Shown in pieces: positions 23,915 to 33,763 of a DNA stretch of 64,000 nucleotides. Origin of the DNA: Chitinophaga nivalis. Lineage in GTDB: Bacteria > Bacteroidota > Bacteroidia > Chitinophagales > Chitinophagaceae. The position numbers and the translations under genes are program-made. Position 1 is the stretch's first letter, and every line of letters begins with the position of its first letter. The notes beneath the pieces are model-generated. The model saw only the letters and a program-made list of their open reading frames with translations, was not told the DNA's origin and searched no databases. The stretch is from NCBI RefSeq assembly GCF_025989125.1, contig NZ_JAPDNR010000001.1, positions 2,090,301 to 2,154,300 on the forward strand. Direction: 5' to 3'.

Positions 23915-25024
23915 ATGAAACTTTTTGAAAAAACACAGTTAGGAGGTGTCAACCTGAAAAATAGAATGGCCATGGCAGCGATGACCAGAGGTCGTACAGA
24001 TATAAATGGTTTAGTGGGTGATATGACCATAGAATACTATACCCAAAGAGCAGGTGCAGGTTTGCTGTTTACTGAAGCCATCAGGATTAGTGAAGAAGCT
24101 ACCGGGAGTCCATTCACTCCGGGTATCTTCACTGGTCAACAAATAGAAGCATGGAAGAAGGTTACAGCAGCGGTACACGATAAAGGCGGTGTTATTATAG
24201 CTCAGCTTTGGCACGCTGGCCGCATGGGACATTCTGCAGACAGGAATGGCAAGCTCCCTTTTGCGCCATCACCCTTGCCTATCCGGGGAATGCAGCATTT
24301 TACCTCTCAGGGTAAGAAGGATTACGAAATACCAAGGGAAATGACAATCCCGGAAATCAGGCAAACTATAATGGACTTTGGCCAGGCCGCAAAAAACGCC
24401 GTAGCCGCAGGCTTTGACGGGGTTCAGCTACATGCTGCCAATGGCTGTCTGCCTAACCAGTTCTTAGCTGAAAGTGCCAACCAAAGAACAGATCGTTACG
24501 GCGGCAACATCCCTAACAACACCCGCTTTGTACTGGAGGTGATGCAGGAATTAATCAGTGCGGTAGGAAGTAAAAAAGTGGGTGTTAAAATATCTCCTTT
24601 CCATCCTTATGGTGATATAATACTTGATAACCCTTCTGCCACTTATACCTACCTCATTGAAGAATTCAACAAGCTGGACTTTGCCCATGTAGAACTCATG
24701 AGGCGCAGCCCATTTTTCCCTTCGCCTGAACATTATGCAGCTGACAACGAGATTGAATTCTTTGGCAGAAAAGTTCGTCAGACAGTTATCGCTAATGCAG
24801 GGTACGACAAGGCTTCTGGCGAGGCAGAACTTGAAAAAGGCATTGCTAAGCTTATTTCCTTTGGCAAGTTATACATCGCAAATCCTGACCTGCCGGAACG
24901 GTTCGAAAAAAATGTTGCGCTTAGTGAGCCGGACAGGGCAACAATATATGGCGGCGGGAAACATGGTTATATTGATTATCCACTATGGAACGAGTACAAT
25001 GCCATCAAAATAAAAGATAATTAA
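23915..25024 (+). CDS. Old yellow enzyme-family alkene reductase (NADH:flavin oxidoreductase)
   Basis: A 369-aa FMN-dependent TIM-barrel enzyme. The start MKLFEKTQLGGVNLKNRMAM is the usual OYE beginning, followed by the FMN-binding MAAMTRGRT and AQLWHAGRMGH. The substrate-binding region LHAANGCLPNQFLAES has the His/Asn-type pair, then NQRTDRYGG and the C-terminal FGKLYIANPDLPERF. It reduces activated C=C bonds (enones, nitro compounds) with NAD(P)H. I start at ATG 23915; upstream in-frame ATGs add 24 residues without family similarity. It is 131 nt after the transporter, so it may have its own promoter. Confidence 0.93.
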   Translation: MKLFEKTQLGGVNLKNRMAMAAMTRGRTDINGLVGDMTIEYYTQRAGAGLLFTEAIRISEEATGSPFTPGIFTGQQIEAWKKVTAAVHDKGGVIIAQLWHAGRMGHSADRNGKLPFAPSPLPIRGMQHFTSQGKKDYEIPREMTIPEIRQTIMDFGQAAKNAVAAGFDGVQLHAANGCLPNQFLAESANQRTDRYGGNIPNNTRFVLEVMQELISAVGSKKVGVKISPFHPYGDIILDNPSATYTYLIEEFNKLDFAHVELMRRSPFFPSPEHYAADNEIEFFGRKVRQTVIANAGYDKASGEAELEKGIAKLISFGKLYIANPDLPERFEKNVALSEPDRATIYGGGKHGYIDYPLWNEYNAIKIKDN

Positions 25025-25202
25025 AACAATAGCAATATTGAAATTAATTCCTTCGTCAAATAAATTTAAGTCGCTTCAAGTTTAAAGAGGCGGATAGCGC
25101 AGATTCTGCGTCAGTATTACTTTTTTTGTTAAAACAATAAATTGTTCTATAAAATTTCCAATGCTTCGTAAAAAAAGGGCATGAGATAGCCATGGGCGTT
25201 AG

Positions 25203-25470
25203 AGGTTTACCAGAATGCTTGATTTCATCAGGAAACATAAAGGAAAAGTAAGCCACGTTTTAGTCTATACCCTGGATCGATTTTCCAGAACAGGAGGTGC
25301 AGCCATCAAATTAGCAGAAGAGTTGCGGGAGAAGTATGGTGTAACTGTCTATGCTGTCACTAGTGTGGAGTTCCAGTGATACACGCATGAAAGAAAAACT
25401 TCAAAAACTCATATTTCCCGATGGAATCGTGTATGATCGCAAAAATGAGGCATTTCGAATCCTAAAGGCA
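25203..25470 (+). pseudogene. Serine recombinase remnant (resolvase-type) with internal deletion
   Basis: From 25203 the sequence codes for a resolvase catalytic-domain piece: MLDFIRKHKGKVSHVLVYTL, DRFSRTGGAAIKLAEELREK and YGVTVYAVT, including the DRFSR motif. It then breaks off in unrelated residues and a TGA at 25377. Right after, a second piece at ~25387-25467 (MKEKLQKLIFPDGIVYDRKN) matches the C-terminal tail of the same Bacteroidota recombinase family. The start (with the catalytic Ser) and the whole middle are missing. It lies about 90 nt from a tRNA-Asp gene, a common landing site, and is probably what is left of an integrated element. Confidence 0.8.
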
Positions 25471-25520
25471 ATACAATTTTTTCCGGATCGCCCGCCTGTC
25501 GGGCAATTCGCCCGAAAACG

Positions 25521-25561
25521 AAAAAGGGACAAATCATACTTGTGATGATTTGTCCCTTTTT
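25521..25561 (-). terminator. Terminator of tRNA-Asp (first copy)
   Basis: Strong stem: arms 25521-25537 and 25545-25561 around a short loop, with a T-run on the minus strand, just after the tRNA 3' end. Confidence 0.85.
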
Positions 25562-25562
25562 G

Positions 25563-25636
25563 CGGACCAGACGGGACTCGAACCCGCGACCTCCGCCGTG
25601 ACAGGGCGGCATTCTAACCAACTGAACTACTGATCC
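25563..25636 (-). tRNA. tRNA-Asp (anticodon GTC)
   Basis: 74 nt without an encoded CCA. Acceptor arms GGATCAG/CTGGTCC pair (one G-T), the discriminator is G, the D loop is AGTTCAGTTGGTTAGA, and the anticodon loop CTGTCAC gives GTC (Asp). The T loop GGTTCGAGTCC is canonical. An identical copy lies at 55608-55681. Confidence 0.95.
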
Positions 25637-25787
25637 GTTTTCCTTACGGGAGCGCAAATGTAAACATAAATATTTCATTTCCACAAATTTATTTATTGAA
25701 AATAAAAAAAGGAAGCCGCTTGAGTAGCAGCTTCCTGTAAATAGCCCATCTATGCCTTGGCGTATTCTAAGAGAAGATATGGTTAAA

Positions 25788-27200
25788 TCACCATCCCGGA
25801 TTATTGGGACGGATATTGGGGTTCGCAATGATTTCTGCCTGCGGAATGGGCAGGTAGTAAAACAGCGCTTGCGGATGTAAGGTGGCTGCTGGTTGATCCC
25901 GTTCAATCGGCAGCAACAGTCGTTTCAGATCATAGTAGCGATGTCCTTCAAAAGGAAGTTCTTTGAATCGCTCCGTTAGTATAGCCTGTAACAGTTGTGG
26001 TACATCCCTGAAATTTTGAGGTTCATAATCCAGTAGCCGATGCTGGCGTAGTATGTTGAGATCAGCAGCAGCTTCACCTCGTTTGTTGGATTGCAGTAAA
26101 GCCTCTGCACGGATCAGGTACATTTCTGCGGTTCTGAATACTTTGATATCATTCAGATTTTCTGCACCGGTACTGCCAGCATATTTTTTAATGACGTCCG
26201 GTAACTGCCCATCTTTTTCCAAAGCGGGATCATAATCAAAATAGCTATCATAGCGGATATCCAGATCCCGGTTGTAAGCAGACAGCAGTTTTTGAGCAGG
26301 TGCAAAGTAAGCGATCCCCGTAGTGGCGTTTTTCCATATATCACCTGGCCGCATCGGGCTGGCGTTTGTACGTGTTAGTTTAAAAATAACTTCTGCATTG
26401 TTTCGGTCCGTCCAGATACCGGGAAACTCATCCCGGGTGGCCAGTGGCACTTTGTCGATTACTTTCCCGGCATAAGTGGCCGCTGTTGCCCAATTGCCGG
26501 CATACAACGCTACACGTGCCTGTAATGCGTTTACCGCATTAAGATGCATACGGCTTACCTCTTTGTTGTCATCTATCAACGCCAATGCTGCCGTGATGTC
26601 CTGTTGCAAAGCCGCCATAAATGTGACGTAGGAAGGCCTGCCAGGTTTATTACTGATAGCGGAAGTGGTGACATACGGCACTGCCAGGGCGCTGACCTGG
26701 TATTTACCGGAGGAGCCATAGTTACGGTATAGCTCAAAATGTTCAAATGCGCGGATAGCCAGCAATTCGCCTTTCAGGTGCTGTTTCTCCTGCTCCGCTG
26801 CAGCATCCGGTACGGGAACCTTATCGATGCCTTCCAGGACCCGGTTAACCCGGTTAATCACCTGGTAGGCATTGACCCAGGGTGCCGATATTTCAGGATC
26901 ACCGGAAGCGTATGACCAACGATACAGTTGCTGTGCAGACCCATTAACACCATTGTTTTTAAGTCCTATACTGCATTCGTCCGCCATAACGGAGCCTATC
27001 CGCCATGTGTACGCAGCTTCCCAGTCGGCATATACCCCCAGCACGGCTTTATTCACAGTGCCCAGGGAAGTGAATATCTCACTGCCATCTACCTGATCGG
27101 TCGGTTTGATATCCAGCATCTTATTGCAGGAAAAGAAACCTGTGGCCATCGTTACCACCATCCAACCGGCTATGTTGCGCTTCAGCAAATTTAGTATCAT
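25788..27200 (-). CDS. SusD/RagB-family outer-membrane nutrient-binding lipoprotein
   Basis: A 470-aa lipoprotein: the signal region has the lipobox GFFSC before NKMLDIKPTDQ, the typical SusD start. TPR-like helices and the C-terminal RagB/SusD signature are visible (LKRLLLPIER..., FYYLPIPQAEIIANPNIRPN). It forms the lid of the SusC barrel and captures glycan, peptide or other ligand at the cell surface. It follows the SusC gene by 29 nt in the same operon. No glycoside hydrolase or peptidase is adjacent, so the ligand is open. Confidence 0.95.
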   Translation of the reverse strand: MILNLLKRNIAGWMVVTMATGFFSCNKMLDIKPTDQVDGSEIFTSLGTVNKAVLGVYADWEAAYTWRIGSVMADECSIGLKNNGVNGSAQQLYRWSYASGDPEISAPWVNAYQVINRVNRVLEGIDKVPVPDAAAEQEKQHLKGELLAIRAFEHFELYRNYGSSGKYQVSALAVPYVTTSAISNKPGRPSYVTFMAALQQDITAALALIDDNKEVSRMHLNAVNALQARVALYAGNWATAATYAGKVIDKVPLATRDEFPGIWTDRNNAEVIFKLTRTNASPMRPGDIWKNATTGIAYFAPAQKLLSAYNRDLDIRYDSYFDYDPALEKDGQLPDVIKKYAGSTGAENLNDIKVFRTAEMYLIRAEALLQSNKRGEAAADLNILRQHRLLDYEPQNFRDVPQLLQAILTERFKELPFEGHRYYDLKRLLLPIERDQPAATLHPQALFYYLPIPQAEIIANPNIRPNNPGW

Positions 27201-27229
27201 ATAATGCGGTTTATTTTCTGATGTATTTC

Positions 27230-30200
27230 TTAAAAGGTTACGTTAATACCGCCACTGATGGTACGCGGCATGGGATATTCATATTGTGCAATATCATTGG
27301 CATCTTCCGGATCAAAACCACGCCATTTCATGATGGATAACAGGTTCTGGCCATTGGCGAAAACCTTGATGTGGCGTACAAATCCGGCCATCCGTTTACT
27401 GACGGGGATGTTGTAGGCTACAGACACATTGCGGAGTTTTATATAATCTGCACTACGTATATCCTTTGACGTGAAATAGGTAGGATACTGCGCGCCCGGA
27501 TAGGGGCTGATATCGCCCGGGCGTTGCCAGATCTGCAGCATATCCCTTGACTGGCTGTACTGGCGGTACTTCACATCGCCGGAATGCGCGTACAGGTCTG
27601 GATAATTTAAACGGTACATGCCCTGTATAAAGCTGGTCAGCATTGATACCTCAAAACGTTTGTACGTAAGACTGACCGTTACACCTCCAATGAGTGGGGG
27701 ATCATAGGTGGCCTTCATGGGTACGGCATCATCGGCGTTGTAGGTATTGGTTTCGTTGCCGGATTTATCCAGGTAAATGGGAGCGCCTGTCTGCGGATCT
27801 ACTCCTTTCCATCTTACCGCATAGAAACTGCCCAGCGGAAGGCCAGCTTTGTTGATAGTGGCTTCATCTGCAAAGATCTGTGCTTCATCACCCAGACTTA
27901 ATATCCGGTTTTTGTTGTAGGCCAGGTTTACACCCATAGTCAGGGTAAGGGCTTTCTGCCGGATGATATCTCCTTCCAGCATGAGTTCTATGCCCCGGTT
28001 ACGCACTTTCCCTGCATTGGTGGCGAGGGTGGCAAAGCCGGTAGTGAGGGAGAGGTTGCTGTTGATAAACAAGCCGTTGGTGACCCGGTTATACACATCT
28101 ATTTCTCCCCGTAGCCGGTTATGGAATAAACCGAATTCCAGCCCGATGTCGCTGATCCGGTTGATTTCCCAGTTGTAGTCGGGGTTGCCGGGTGTAGTAG
28201 GCACCAGTGCTTTGCTGCCGTTGTAAAGCGAAGGACCGTACAGGGTCCTGAATCCGTAGTCGGTGGCAAAGCCACCTGCGTTGCCGGTAAGTCCATAACT
28301 GCCGCGCAGTCGTAGCGTTGTCAGGGTATGTTGGTGTTGCATAAAATCTTCCGCCAGGATATTCCAGCTGCCGCCAAAGGCGTAGAAGTACCGGTACCGG
28401 TTGGTGGCAGGTACCTGCGAAGAACCGTCGCGGCGAAGACTGGCAGAGAAAGTATATTTCTCTTTATAGGAGTAGCGGAACAAGGCAATCTGTGAAAGCA
28501 GTAACCGATCGGGTGTTGTCTGACCAGCTATCACGGGAATGAAATTATTCTCCGGGGTGCCGGGCGTAATGCCGGCAGGGGTGTGTGGCAGCTCCGGGGT
28601 AAGACCGAAGCCGGTAAAACCAAAGCCATTGCCTTTGATACGATTGGCTTCTGCCAGCAGGTTGGCTTCTACCTCATGGCCGGCGCCCCATTGTTTGTAG
28701 TAGCGTATACCGCCGGTGGCTACGAGCCCCAGCCGGCTGGTCATTTTTTTCTCGTAGGATCCCTGGTTGCCGTTGCTCACCATTTGTCCGTACCAGGAGT
28801 CGGGCTGCAGGGAATTGGTGCGGATGGTCTGCTGAAAATCCATGCCTACGGTACCGGTGAGTTGAAAGCCGTGGTTCAGCTGCACCGTTTCCTGCAGGGA
28901 TAATACGCCTTTCAGCTGGTTATCTTTCAGCAGGCTATTGGCATAGGCATCGAGGGCATTGGCGCCGAATTTTCCGGTGCCGGGCTTCCCGTAAGGCGAT
29001 TCATAAGGGAGGGCGTAATACAGGGCCGCAATCGGGTTTCTTTCTGTAATGCCGCCGCCGCCCACGGCAGCACCACCTGCTGCTGCTACGCCTTCATCCG
29101 GAATGTATTTAACAGCTGCGGTAGACAGGCCTACATTGAGTGTGGTTTTGAAACGACCGTTGGTGTTTTGGAGGTTGGCACGCAGGCTGTAACGTTCCAT
29201 ACCTGAGTTCAGCGCAATGCCTTCCTGGTTGAAGTAGGCGCCGGACAGGTAGAAGGTGGTGTGTTCGTTGCCACCGGAAACGTTGAGGGCATGCGATTGC
29301 ATCCGGCCATTACGCAACAGGTGTTTACGCCAGTCGGTATTGATGGTACGCAGGCTGTCGAGGTAGGCATTGCCGAAGGCATAGTCAGCGGCGGTTTTAG
29401 GTACGGGTTCGCCGTTGACAAGTTTGTTGGGATTATTACGGGAATATGCCCAACCGGGTAAATTGGGGTCTTGTAATATTTCTTCAAACTGCAGCCGTTC
29501 CTGCGTATTCATCATATCCCATTTGGAACTGTTTAAGCCGGATACGCCGAACTGGTTGCGGTAGTTCACACGTACTTTTCCGTCGGCCCATGCCTTTCCT
29601 TTTTTGGTGGTGATCACAATCACCCCATTGGCGGCACGGGAGCCATAAGGTGCGGTGGAGGCGGCATCTTTCAGGATATGGATGGTTTCGAAGTCTTCCG
29701 GATTTAAAGCCGCGAAGGAGTTGTTGGCTACCGGTACACCATCCACGATATATAAAGGGTTGACATCACCATTGATAGAACCCAGCCCGCGGATAGATAC
29801 CCTGCCGGCTTCACCGGGTTGTCCGGTGGGCGTGCCTACATAGAGTCCGGGCGCACGTCCCTGCAGCATCACATCAAAGGAACCTACGGGCGCCTGGGTG
29901 GTAACGGCGGCAGGAATACTACTAACGGCGCCGGTTGTACGGGATTTGCTTTGCTGGGTATAACCGGTAATCACTACTGACGACAGCGATTTTGCGGCAC
30001 TGGTTAAAGCTACCTGTATAGGTTGTGTGCCTGCTGGTGGTGCGATCAGTGCTATTTCGTATCCGATGTAGGAGAATTTCAACAGCGCTTTACCAGGTGG
30101 TACGTTGATGGTAAAGGCGCCGTTTACATCGGTGGCGGTTCCTTTGGCGGTGCCGGCTACCTGAATGGATACGCCGATCAGCGGCTGTTGTGTCAGGGAG

Positions 30201-30295
30201 TCTGTTACAATACCTTTGATAATTCGTTCCTGCGCTATACCCACCAGAGATAGCAAGAGCGAAACACAAAAGAGGAAAATGGATTTCATGCGCAT
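27230..30295 (-). CDS. SusC/RagA-family TonB-dependent transporter
   Basis: A 1021-aa outer-membrane transporter. A signal peptide (residues 1-21, LVGIAQ) is followed by a carboxypeptidase-D-like domain (KGIVTDSLTQQPLIGVSIQV). The SusC plug carries QGRAPGLYVGTPTGQPGEAG, VSIRGLGSINGDVNPLYIVDG and ILKDAASTAPYGSRAANGVI. A 22-strand barrel completes the protein, ending in an aromatic residue (GGINVTF). It imports a large ligand with SusD using TonB/ExbBD energy. The operon stands behind an OmpR-type two-component system on the same strand, a likely regulator. Confidence 0.96.
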   Translation of the reverse strand: MRMKSIFLFCVSLLLSLVGIAQERIIKGIVTDSLTQQPLIGVSIQVAGTAKGTATDVNGAFTINVPPGKALLKFSYIGYEIALIAPPAGTQPIQVALTSAAKSLSSVVITGYTQQSKSRTTGAVSSIPAAVTTQAPVGSFDVMLQGRAPGLYVGTPTGQPGEAGRVSIRGLGSINGDVNPLYIVDGVPVANNSFAALNPEDFETIHILKDAASTAPYGSRAANGVIVITTKKGKAWADGKVRVNYRNQFGVSGLNSSKWDMMNTQERLQFEEILQDPNLPGWAYSRNNPNKLVNGEPVPKTAADYAFGNAYLDSLRTINTDWRKHLLRNGRMQSHALNVSGGNEHTTFYLSGAYFNQEGIALNSGMERYSLRANLQNTNGRFKTTLNVGLSTAAVKYIPDEGVAAAGGAAVGGGGITERNPIAALYYALPYESPYGKPGTGKFGANALDAYANSLLKDNQLKGVLSLQETVQLNHGFQLTGTVGMDFQQTIRTNSLQPDSWYGQMVSNGNQGSYEKKMTSRLGLVATGGIRYYKQWGAGHEVEANLLAEANRIKGNGFGFTGFGLTPELPHTPAGITPGTPENNFIPVIAGQTTPDRLLLSQIALFRYSYKEKYTFSASLRRDGSSQVPATNRYRYFYAFGGSWNILAEDFMQHQHTLTTLRLRGSYGLTGNAGGFATDYGFRTLYGPSLYNGSKALVPTTPGNPDYNWEINRISDIGLEFGLFHNRLRGEIDVYNRVTNGLFINSNLSLTTGFATLATNAGKVRNRGIELMLEGDIIRQKALTLTMGVNLAYNKNRILSLGDEAQIFADEATINKAGLPLGSFYAVRWKGVDPQTGAPIYLDKSGNETNTYNADDAVPMKATYDPPLIGGVTVSLTYKRFEVSMLTSFIQGMYRLNYPDLYAHSGDVKYRQYSQSRDMLQIWQRPGDISPYPGAQYPTYFTSKDIRSADYIKLRNVSVAYNIPVSKRMAGFVRHIKVFANGQNLLSIMKWRGFDPEDANDIAQYEYPMPRTISGGINVTF

Positions 30296-30511
30296 GATAA
30301 ATGTGTAAATTAATTTTAGACAGTAATGGCAGCTGGTGATAGCTGGTAAGGTGAGTGCAAAGCTAGAACAGTGCTATTGGGAGCCGCTTAAAGACTGATT
30401 GGGTAAGGGTTAGAAAGTAATTAGGAAATTTTAATGCTGCAGGAAGAGGCGCTAAAATACGTCTGCCGCTCTGGTATATTCAGAGAGGCAGACGTATGAT
30501 GGGGAATTGTT

Positions 30512-31870
30512 TTAGCAGGGAAATAGTAGGGAGAAAGAAGTGCCTTTGTGCATGGTGGAAGTAATGACAATACTGCCCTGATGCAATTTTACAATTTTAT
30601 GGGCGAGCGAAAGGCCTATACCAAAACCCCCGTAAGACATGGCATTGGATCCACGATAGAAGGGCTGGAATATTTTATCGGTTTCTTTGTCCGGAATACC
30701 GATACCCTGATCGCGGATAATGATAACCGTATGTTTGCCGGCGGTAGTGAGTTCACAGCTGACTTCCCGGTTGTCAGAAAATTTAATGGCATTCTTGACA
30801 ATGTTGCTAAGGGCAATGAACAGCAGGTAACGATTCCCCTGTATGGTTACTTTGCTGGGATTATCGCCGAAGTTATACGCCAGTTTAACCGGCCCGCCGG
30901 CAGGTTTGTTCCCCCATTCATCTACCACTTCCCATAACAGTTCCTGCATATTAATGGGCTGCATATCATGACTGTCTATATTAGCCTGCACCAGTTCCAG
31001 CAGGCTGTTGATAATATTATTCAGCCGTCCGGCATCTTCGATAATGGTTTGCAGGGTGGTCTGGTATTCCTGGTGATTTCGTTCCTGCATGAGCGTTATC
31101 TCCGCTTCGCCCAGTATAGAAGCAATAGGGGTACGGAGTTCATGGGAAGCGTTGGCGATAAAGGAGCGTTGCGCCTCAAAAGATTGTTCGAGGTGTTCCA
31201 GCAGCTGATTGATGGTCAGGCTCAGTTCATTGACTTCTTCGTGTGGGGCATTACTCACTGGTAGCCGGCTGTTAAGACTTGTAGCGCGAATGATTTTTAC
31301 TTCATTGTTGATCCGGGAAATAGGCTGCAGCGCCATTCTGGCAAAGATGCGGCCCAGGAAGCCGGTAACAAGCAACGATAACGCAAAACCGGATAACATG
31401 ATCCAGCCCAGTTGATGCAGGTGCTGGCGGCCATTGATATCGCGGGCAGCGGCAATGACGACGAAGTTGCCGGAGTTGTCGGTGTAGTAGATACCTGCCG
31501 CCTGCCGTTCTCCATCTGTAAAACGAATGTTTTTTTCTTTGATCACACGCCGTATGATGGCACGTTTCCAGCCAAGGGAGTCGGGCTTAATAAATACAGA
31601 CTGGCCGGCTTCATTGTAAATACGGATGGTTTCCTGCGAGAGGGAACGGGGATAGTTGCGTAGTACTTTACTGAAGCTTTCCACAGACAGGTTATCTTCT
31701 GCAAGGTAAAACTGGGCGGCTGTTTTGGCGCGTTCATCCAGTTTGTCGAAGAAGCTTTTTCGCTGATGATGTACTACCAGTAAGTAGATGGTGGTCAGCA
31801 ATACTGCCAGCATCACGGCAAATATAAAGGTGAACTGCAACGACAGCCGGTCACGGATTTTCATGCGCAC
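30512..31870 (-). CDS. Sensor histidine kinase (HAMP, HisKA, HATPase_c)
   Basis: A 452-aa kinase with two membrane helices (~12-32 and ~150-172) enclosing a ~115-residue periplasmic sensor. A HAMP linker (LQPISRINNEVKIIRATSLN) and the H box FIANASHELRTPIASILGEA follow, then the N box ALSNIVKNAIKFS and the G boxes DQGIGIPD and GGFGIGLSLAHKI. The CusS/ArlS-like layout matches the OmpR-type regulator 41 nt upstream. The sensor domain is not recognised. It lies between its regulator and the SusC/SusD operon, with a 216-nt gap to SusC that should hold the transporter promoter. Confidence 0.95.
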   Translation of the reverse strand: MRMKIRDRLSLQFTFIFAVMLAVLLTTIYLLVVHHQRKSFFDKLDERAKTAAQFYLAEDNLSVESFSKVLRNYPRSLSQETIRIYNEAGQSVFIKPDSLGWKRAIIRRVIKEKNIRFTDGERQAAGIYYTDNSGNFVVIAAARDINGRQHLHQLGWIMLSGFALSLLVTGFLGRIFARMALQPISRINNEVKIIRATSLNSRLPVSNAPHEEVNELSLTINQLLEHLEQSFEAQRSFIANASHELRTPIASILGEAEITLMQERNHQEYQTTLQTIIEDAGRLNNIINSLLELVQANIDSHDMQPINMQELLWEVVDEWGNKPAGGPVKLAYNFGDNPSKVTIQGNRYLLFIALSNIVKNAIKFSDNREVSCELTTAGKHTVIIIRDQGIGIPDKETDKIFQPFYRGSNAMSYGGFGIGLSLAHKIVKLHQGSIVITSTMHKGTSFSLLFPC

Positions 31871-31911
31871 AAAAATTTAAAACACCTGGAAATGGAGTGT
31901 AGAACCGATGC

Positions 31912-32586
31912 TTAATCTTTCAGCACATAGCCCACACCAATGACAGTATGAATCAGTTGTTTGGAGAATCCTTTATCTACTTTACTCCGCAGATAATTGA
32001 TGTATACATCGATGAGATTAGTACCCCGGTTGAAATCGATGCCCCATACTGCTTCCGCAATTTCTGTGCGCGACAGTACCCTGTTTTTGTTGACCAGGAG
32101 CACTTCCAGTAAGGTGAATTCCTTTACTGTCAGCATAATCTCCCGGCCATTGCGCACAATGGCGCGGCGGTAACAATCCATTTCCAGGTCATCGGCATGA
32201 TATACCGCGGCAGGAGAAGTCATGGTATTGCGGCGGCTCAGGGCTTTGATACGCATCAGCAGCTCTTCGAAATGAAAGGGTTTGGTGAGGTAGTCGTCGG
32301 CGCCGTTTTCAAAGCCCCGTACTTTATCGCCCAACGTGCCCAGAGCGGTCAGCATCAATATAGGCAGGTCCCGTTTGAAGTGCCGGATATAGCTGCATAC
32401 TTCCAGGCCATTATAGTGGGGCAGTATAACATCCAGTATGATCAGGTCAAAGTCCTGTTGTAATGCCATGGTACGGCCGGTGGCGCCGTCGTAGGCTACC
32501 GTTACATGATACCGGTGAGCTTCCAGGCCTTTTTTAATAAATGCGACAACCTTGGGTTCATCTTCTATCAACAAAATATTTATCAT
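31912..32586 (-). CDS. OmpR/PhoB-family response regulator
   Basis: A 224-aa regulator: receiver domain (ILLIEDEPKVVAFI, phospho-Asp in DLIILDVILPHYNG, Lys in YLTKPFHFEELL) and an OmpR winged helix (LTVKEFTLLEVLLVNKNRVL, ending TVIGVGYVLKD). I start at ATG 32586, directly before INILLIEDEP; a longer in-frame start at 32634 adds 16 residues that do not fit the fold. It is the first gene of the regulator-kinase pair and is presumed to control the downstream SusC/SusD genes. Confidence 0.94.
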   Translation of the reverse strand: MINILLIEDEPKVVAFIKKGLEAHRYHVTVAYDGATGRTMALQQDFDLIILDVILPHYNGLEVCSYIRHFKRDLPILMLTALGTLGDKVRGFENGADDYLTKPFHFEELLMRIKALSRRNTMTSPAAVYHADDLEMDCYRRAIVRNGREIMLTVKEFTLLEVLLVNKNRVLSRTEIAEAVWGIDFNRGTNLIDVYINYLRSKVDKGFSKQLIHTVIGVGYVLKD

Positions 32587-32881
32587 TGGTATACTTGCTA
32601 CGGGTGGGAAATTTTTCAAAATTATTTGTTTCACTTGTTGCTCAGTACCGCATTAGAGAAATCTAATCTCCGTGTAAAAATGGCTCCGGACAATAATGTC
32701 ATGAAAGTGTTGCTGGTGAAGCATATGCGGGGACGGTATCCAGGAGTGATAACTACATTTCTAATATGGTTTTAATAAAGGGACAGGAGGCAGGGCTATT
32801 GTGGTAACCAGGAGAAACGGAGCCCGCAATTGGTATATTAGCGGGTAATTGGTAGATTTAAGGTGAAAATCTGATCTGGTA

Positions 32882-33697
32882 ATGAAATACCAACAAATAC
32901 AACCGCCTGATTATCTGAAAAACTATGTCCGGCATTACTGGGTATTGGAAAGCGATCAAACCGATGTACTGTCACAATCTTTCCGGACCATTGCCGATGG
33001 CTGCCCGGGCCTTATCTTTCAACAACCGGACAAAGGAGTATTATTCCAAAATGATAAAGAGCTACCAGGTATTATTTTGTATGGCCAGGCTACCCGGCAT
33101 GCAGAGATAAAGCTGAAAGGAAAATTTAGTACGGTAGGCATTTACTTTTATCCCAGCGCGCTGAAATCCATTTTCGGGCTGAATGCCGGGGAACTCACCG
33201 ATACCTGCCTGGACCTGGATCTGCTGGCCGGGGAACAGGGATATTACCTGCTGGAACAACTGGCGGATACACCTGCTTTAAAAGATCAGATAGCCATCAT
33301 ATCGGCCTATCTGTTATTTATGATCCGGAAAAACAGTACCTGCGCAGATGATGCCATGCAGTATGCGCTGTCCAGCATTGTAGCGTCGAAAGGAAGTATT
33401 TCCATGAAAACATTACATGAGCAGTTACATCTGTCGGAGAGAAGTTTCGAACGTAAGTTCAAACAGTATGTAGGTATCTCTCCCAAATTATTTTCCCGTA
33501 TTTCCCGTTTTCAGGCCTCTTTGAGCCAGCTGAGAACCAACAGCTACGATAAGCTTTCCGATATTGCATTTGGTAACGACTATGCAGATCAGTCACATTT
33601 TATACGTTCTTTTAAAGAGTTTGCAGGGGTATCTCCTTATCAATATCAGAAACTGTCTACAGAAGTAATGGAAAATTTTACCACACAAACGAAATAG
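32882..33697 (+). CDS. AraC-family transcriptional regulator
   Basis: A 271-aa protein with an N-terminal DUF6597-like sensing domain (YLKNYVRHYWVLES, STVGIYFYPSALKSIFGL) and a C-terminal AraC double HTH (ISMKTLHEQLHLSERSFERK; then DIAFGNDYADQSHFIRSFKE and FAGVSPYQYQKL). It is 66 nt upstream of the NAD(P)-binding gene and reads toward it, so it is likely its regulator. No effector is predictable. Confidence 0.92.
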   Translation: MKYQQIQPPDYLKNYVRHYWVLESDQTDVLSQSFRTIADGCPGLIFQQPDKGVLFQNDKELPGIILYGQATRHAEIKLKGKFSTVGIYFYPSALKSIFGLNAGELTDTCLDLDLLAGEQGYYLLEQLADTPALKDQIAIISAYLLFMIRKNSTCADDAMQYALSSIVASKGSISMKTLHEQLHLSERSFERKFKQYVGISPKLFSRISRFQASLSQLRTNSYDKLSDIAFGNDYADQSHFIRSFKEFAGVSPYQYQKLSTEVMENFTTQTK

Positions 33698-33763
33698 TAA
33701 GGTTGTCGGTTTTGTTCTATTTTACGCTCCTCCATCGTGCTAATTTTGGTGTATTAAAACCAA

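Noticed and set aside
25351..25545. 64-codon frame next to tRNA-Asp
   Set aside because: Not a gene of its own: the first part is the broken recombinase tail and the rest runs into the tRNA terminator.
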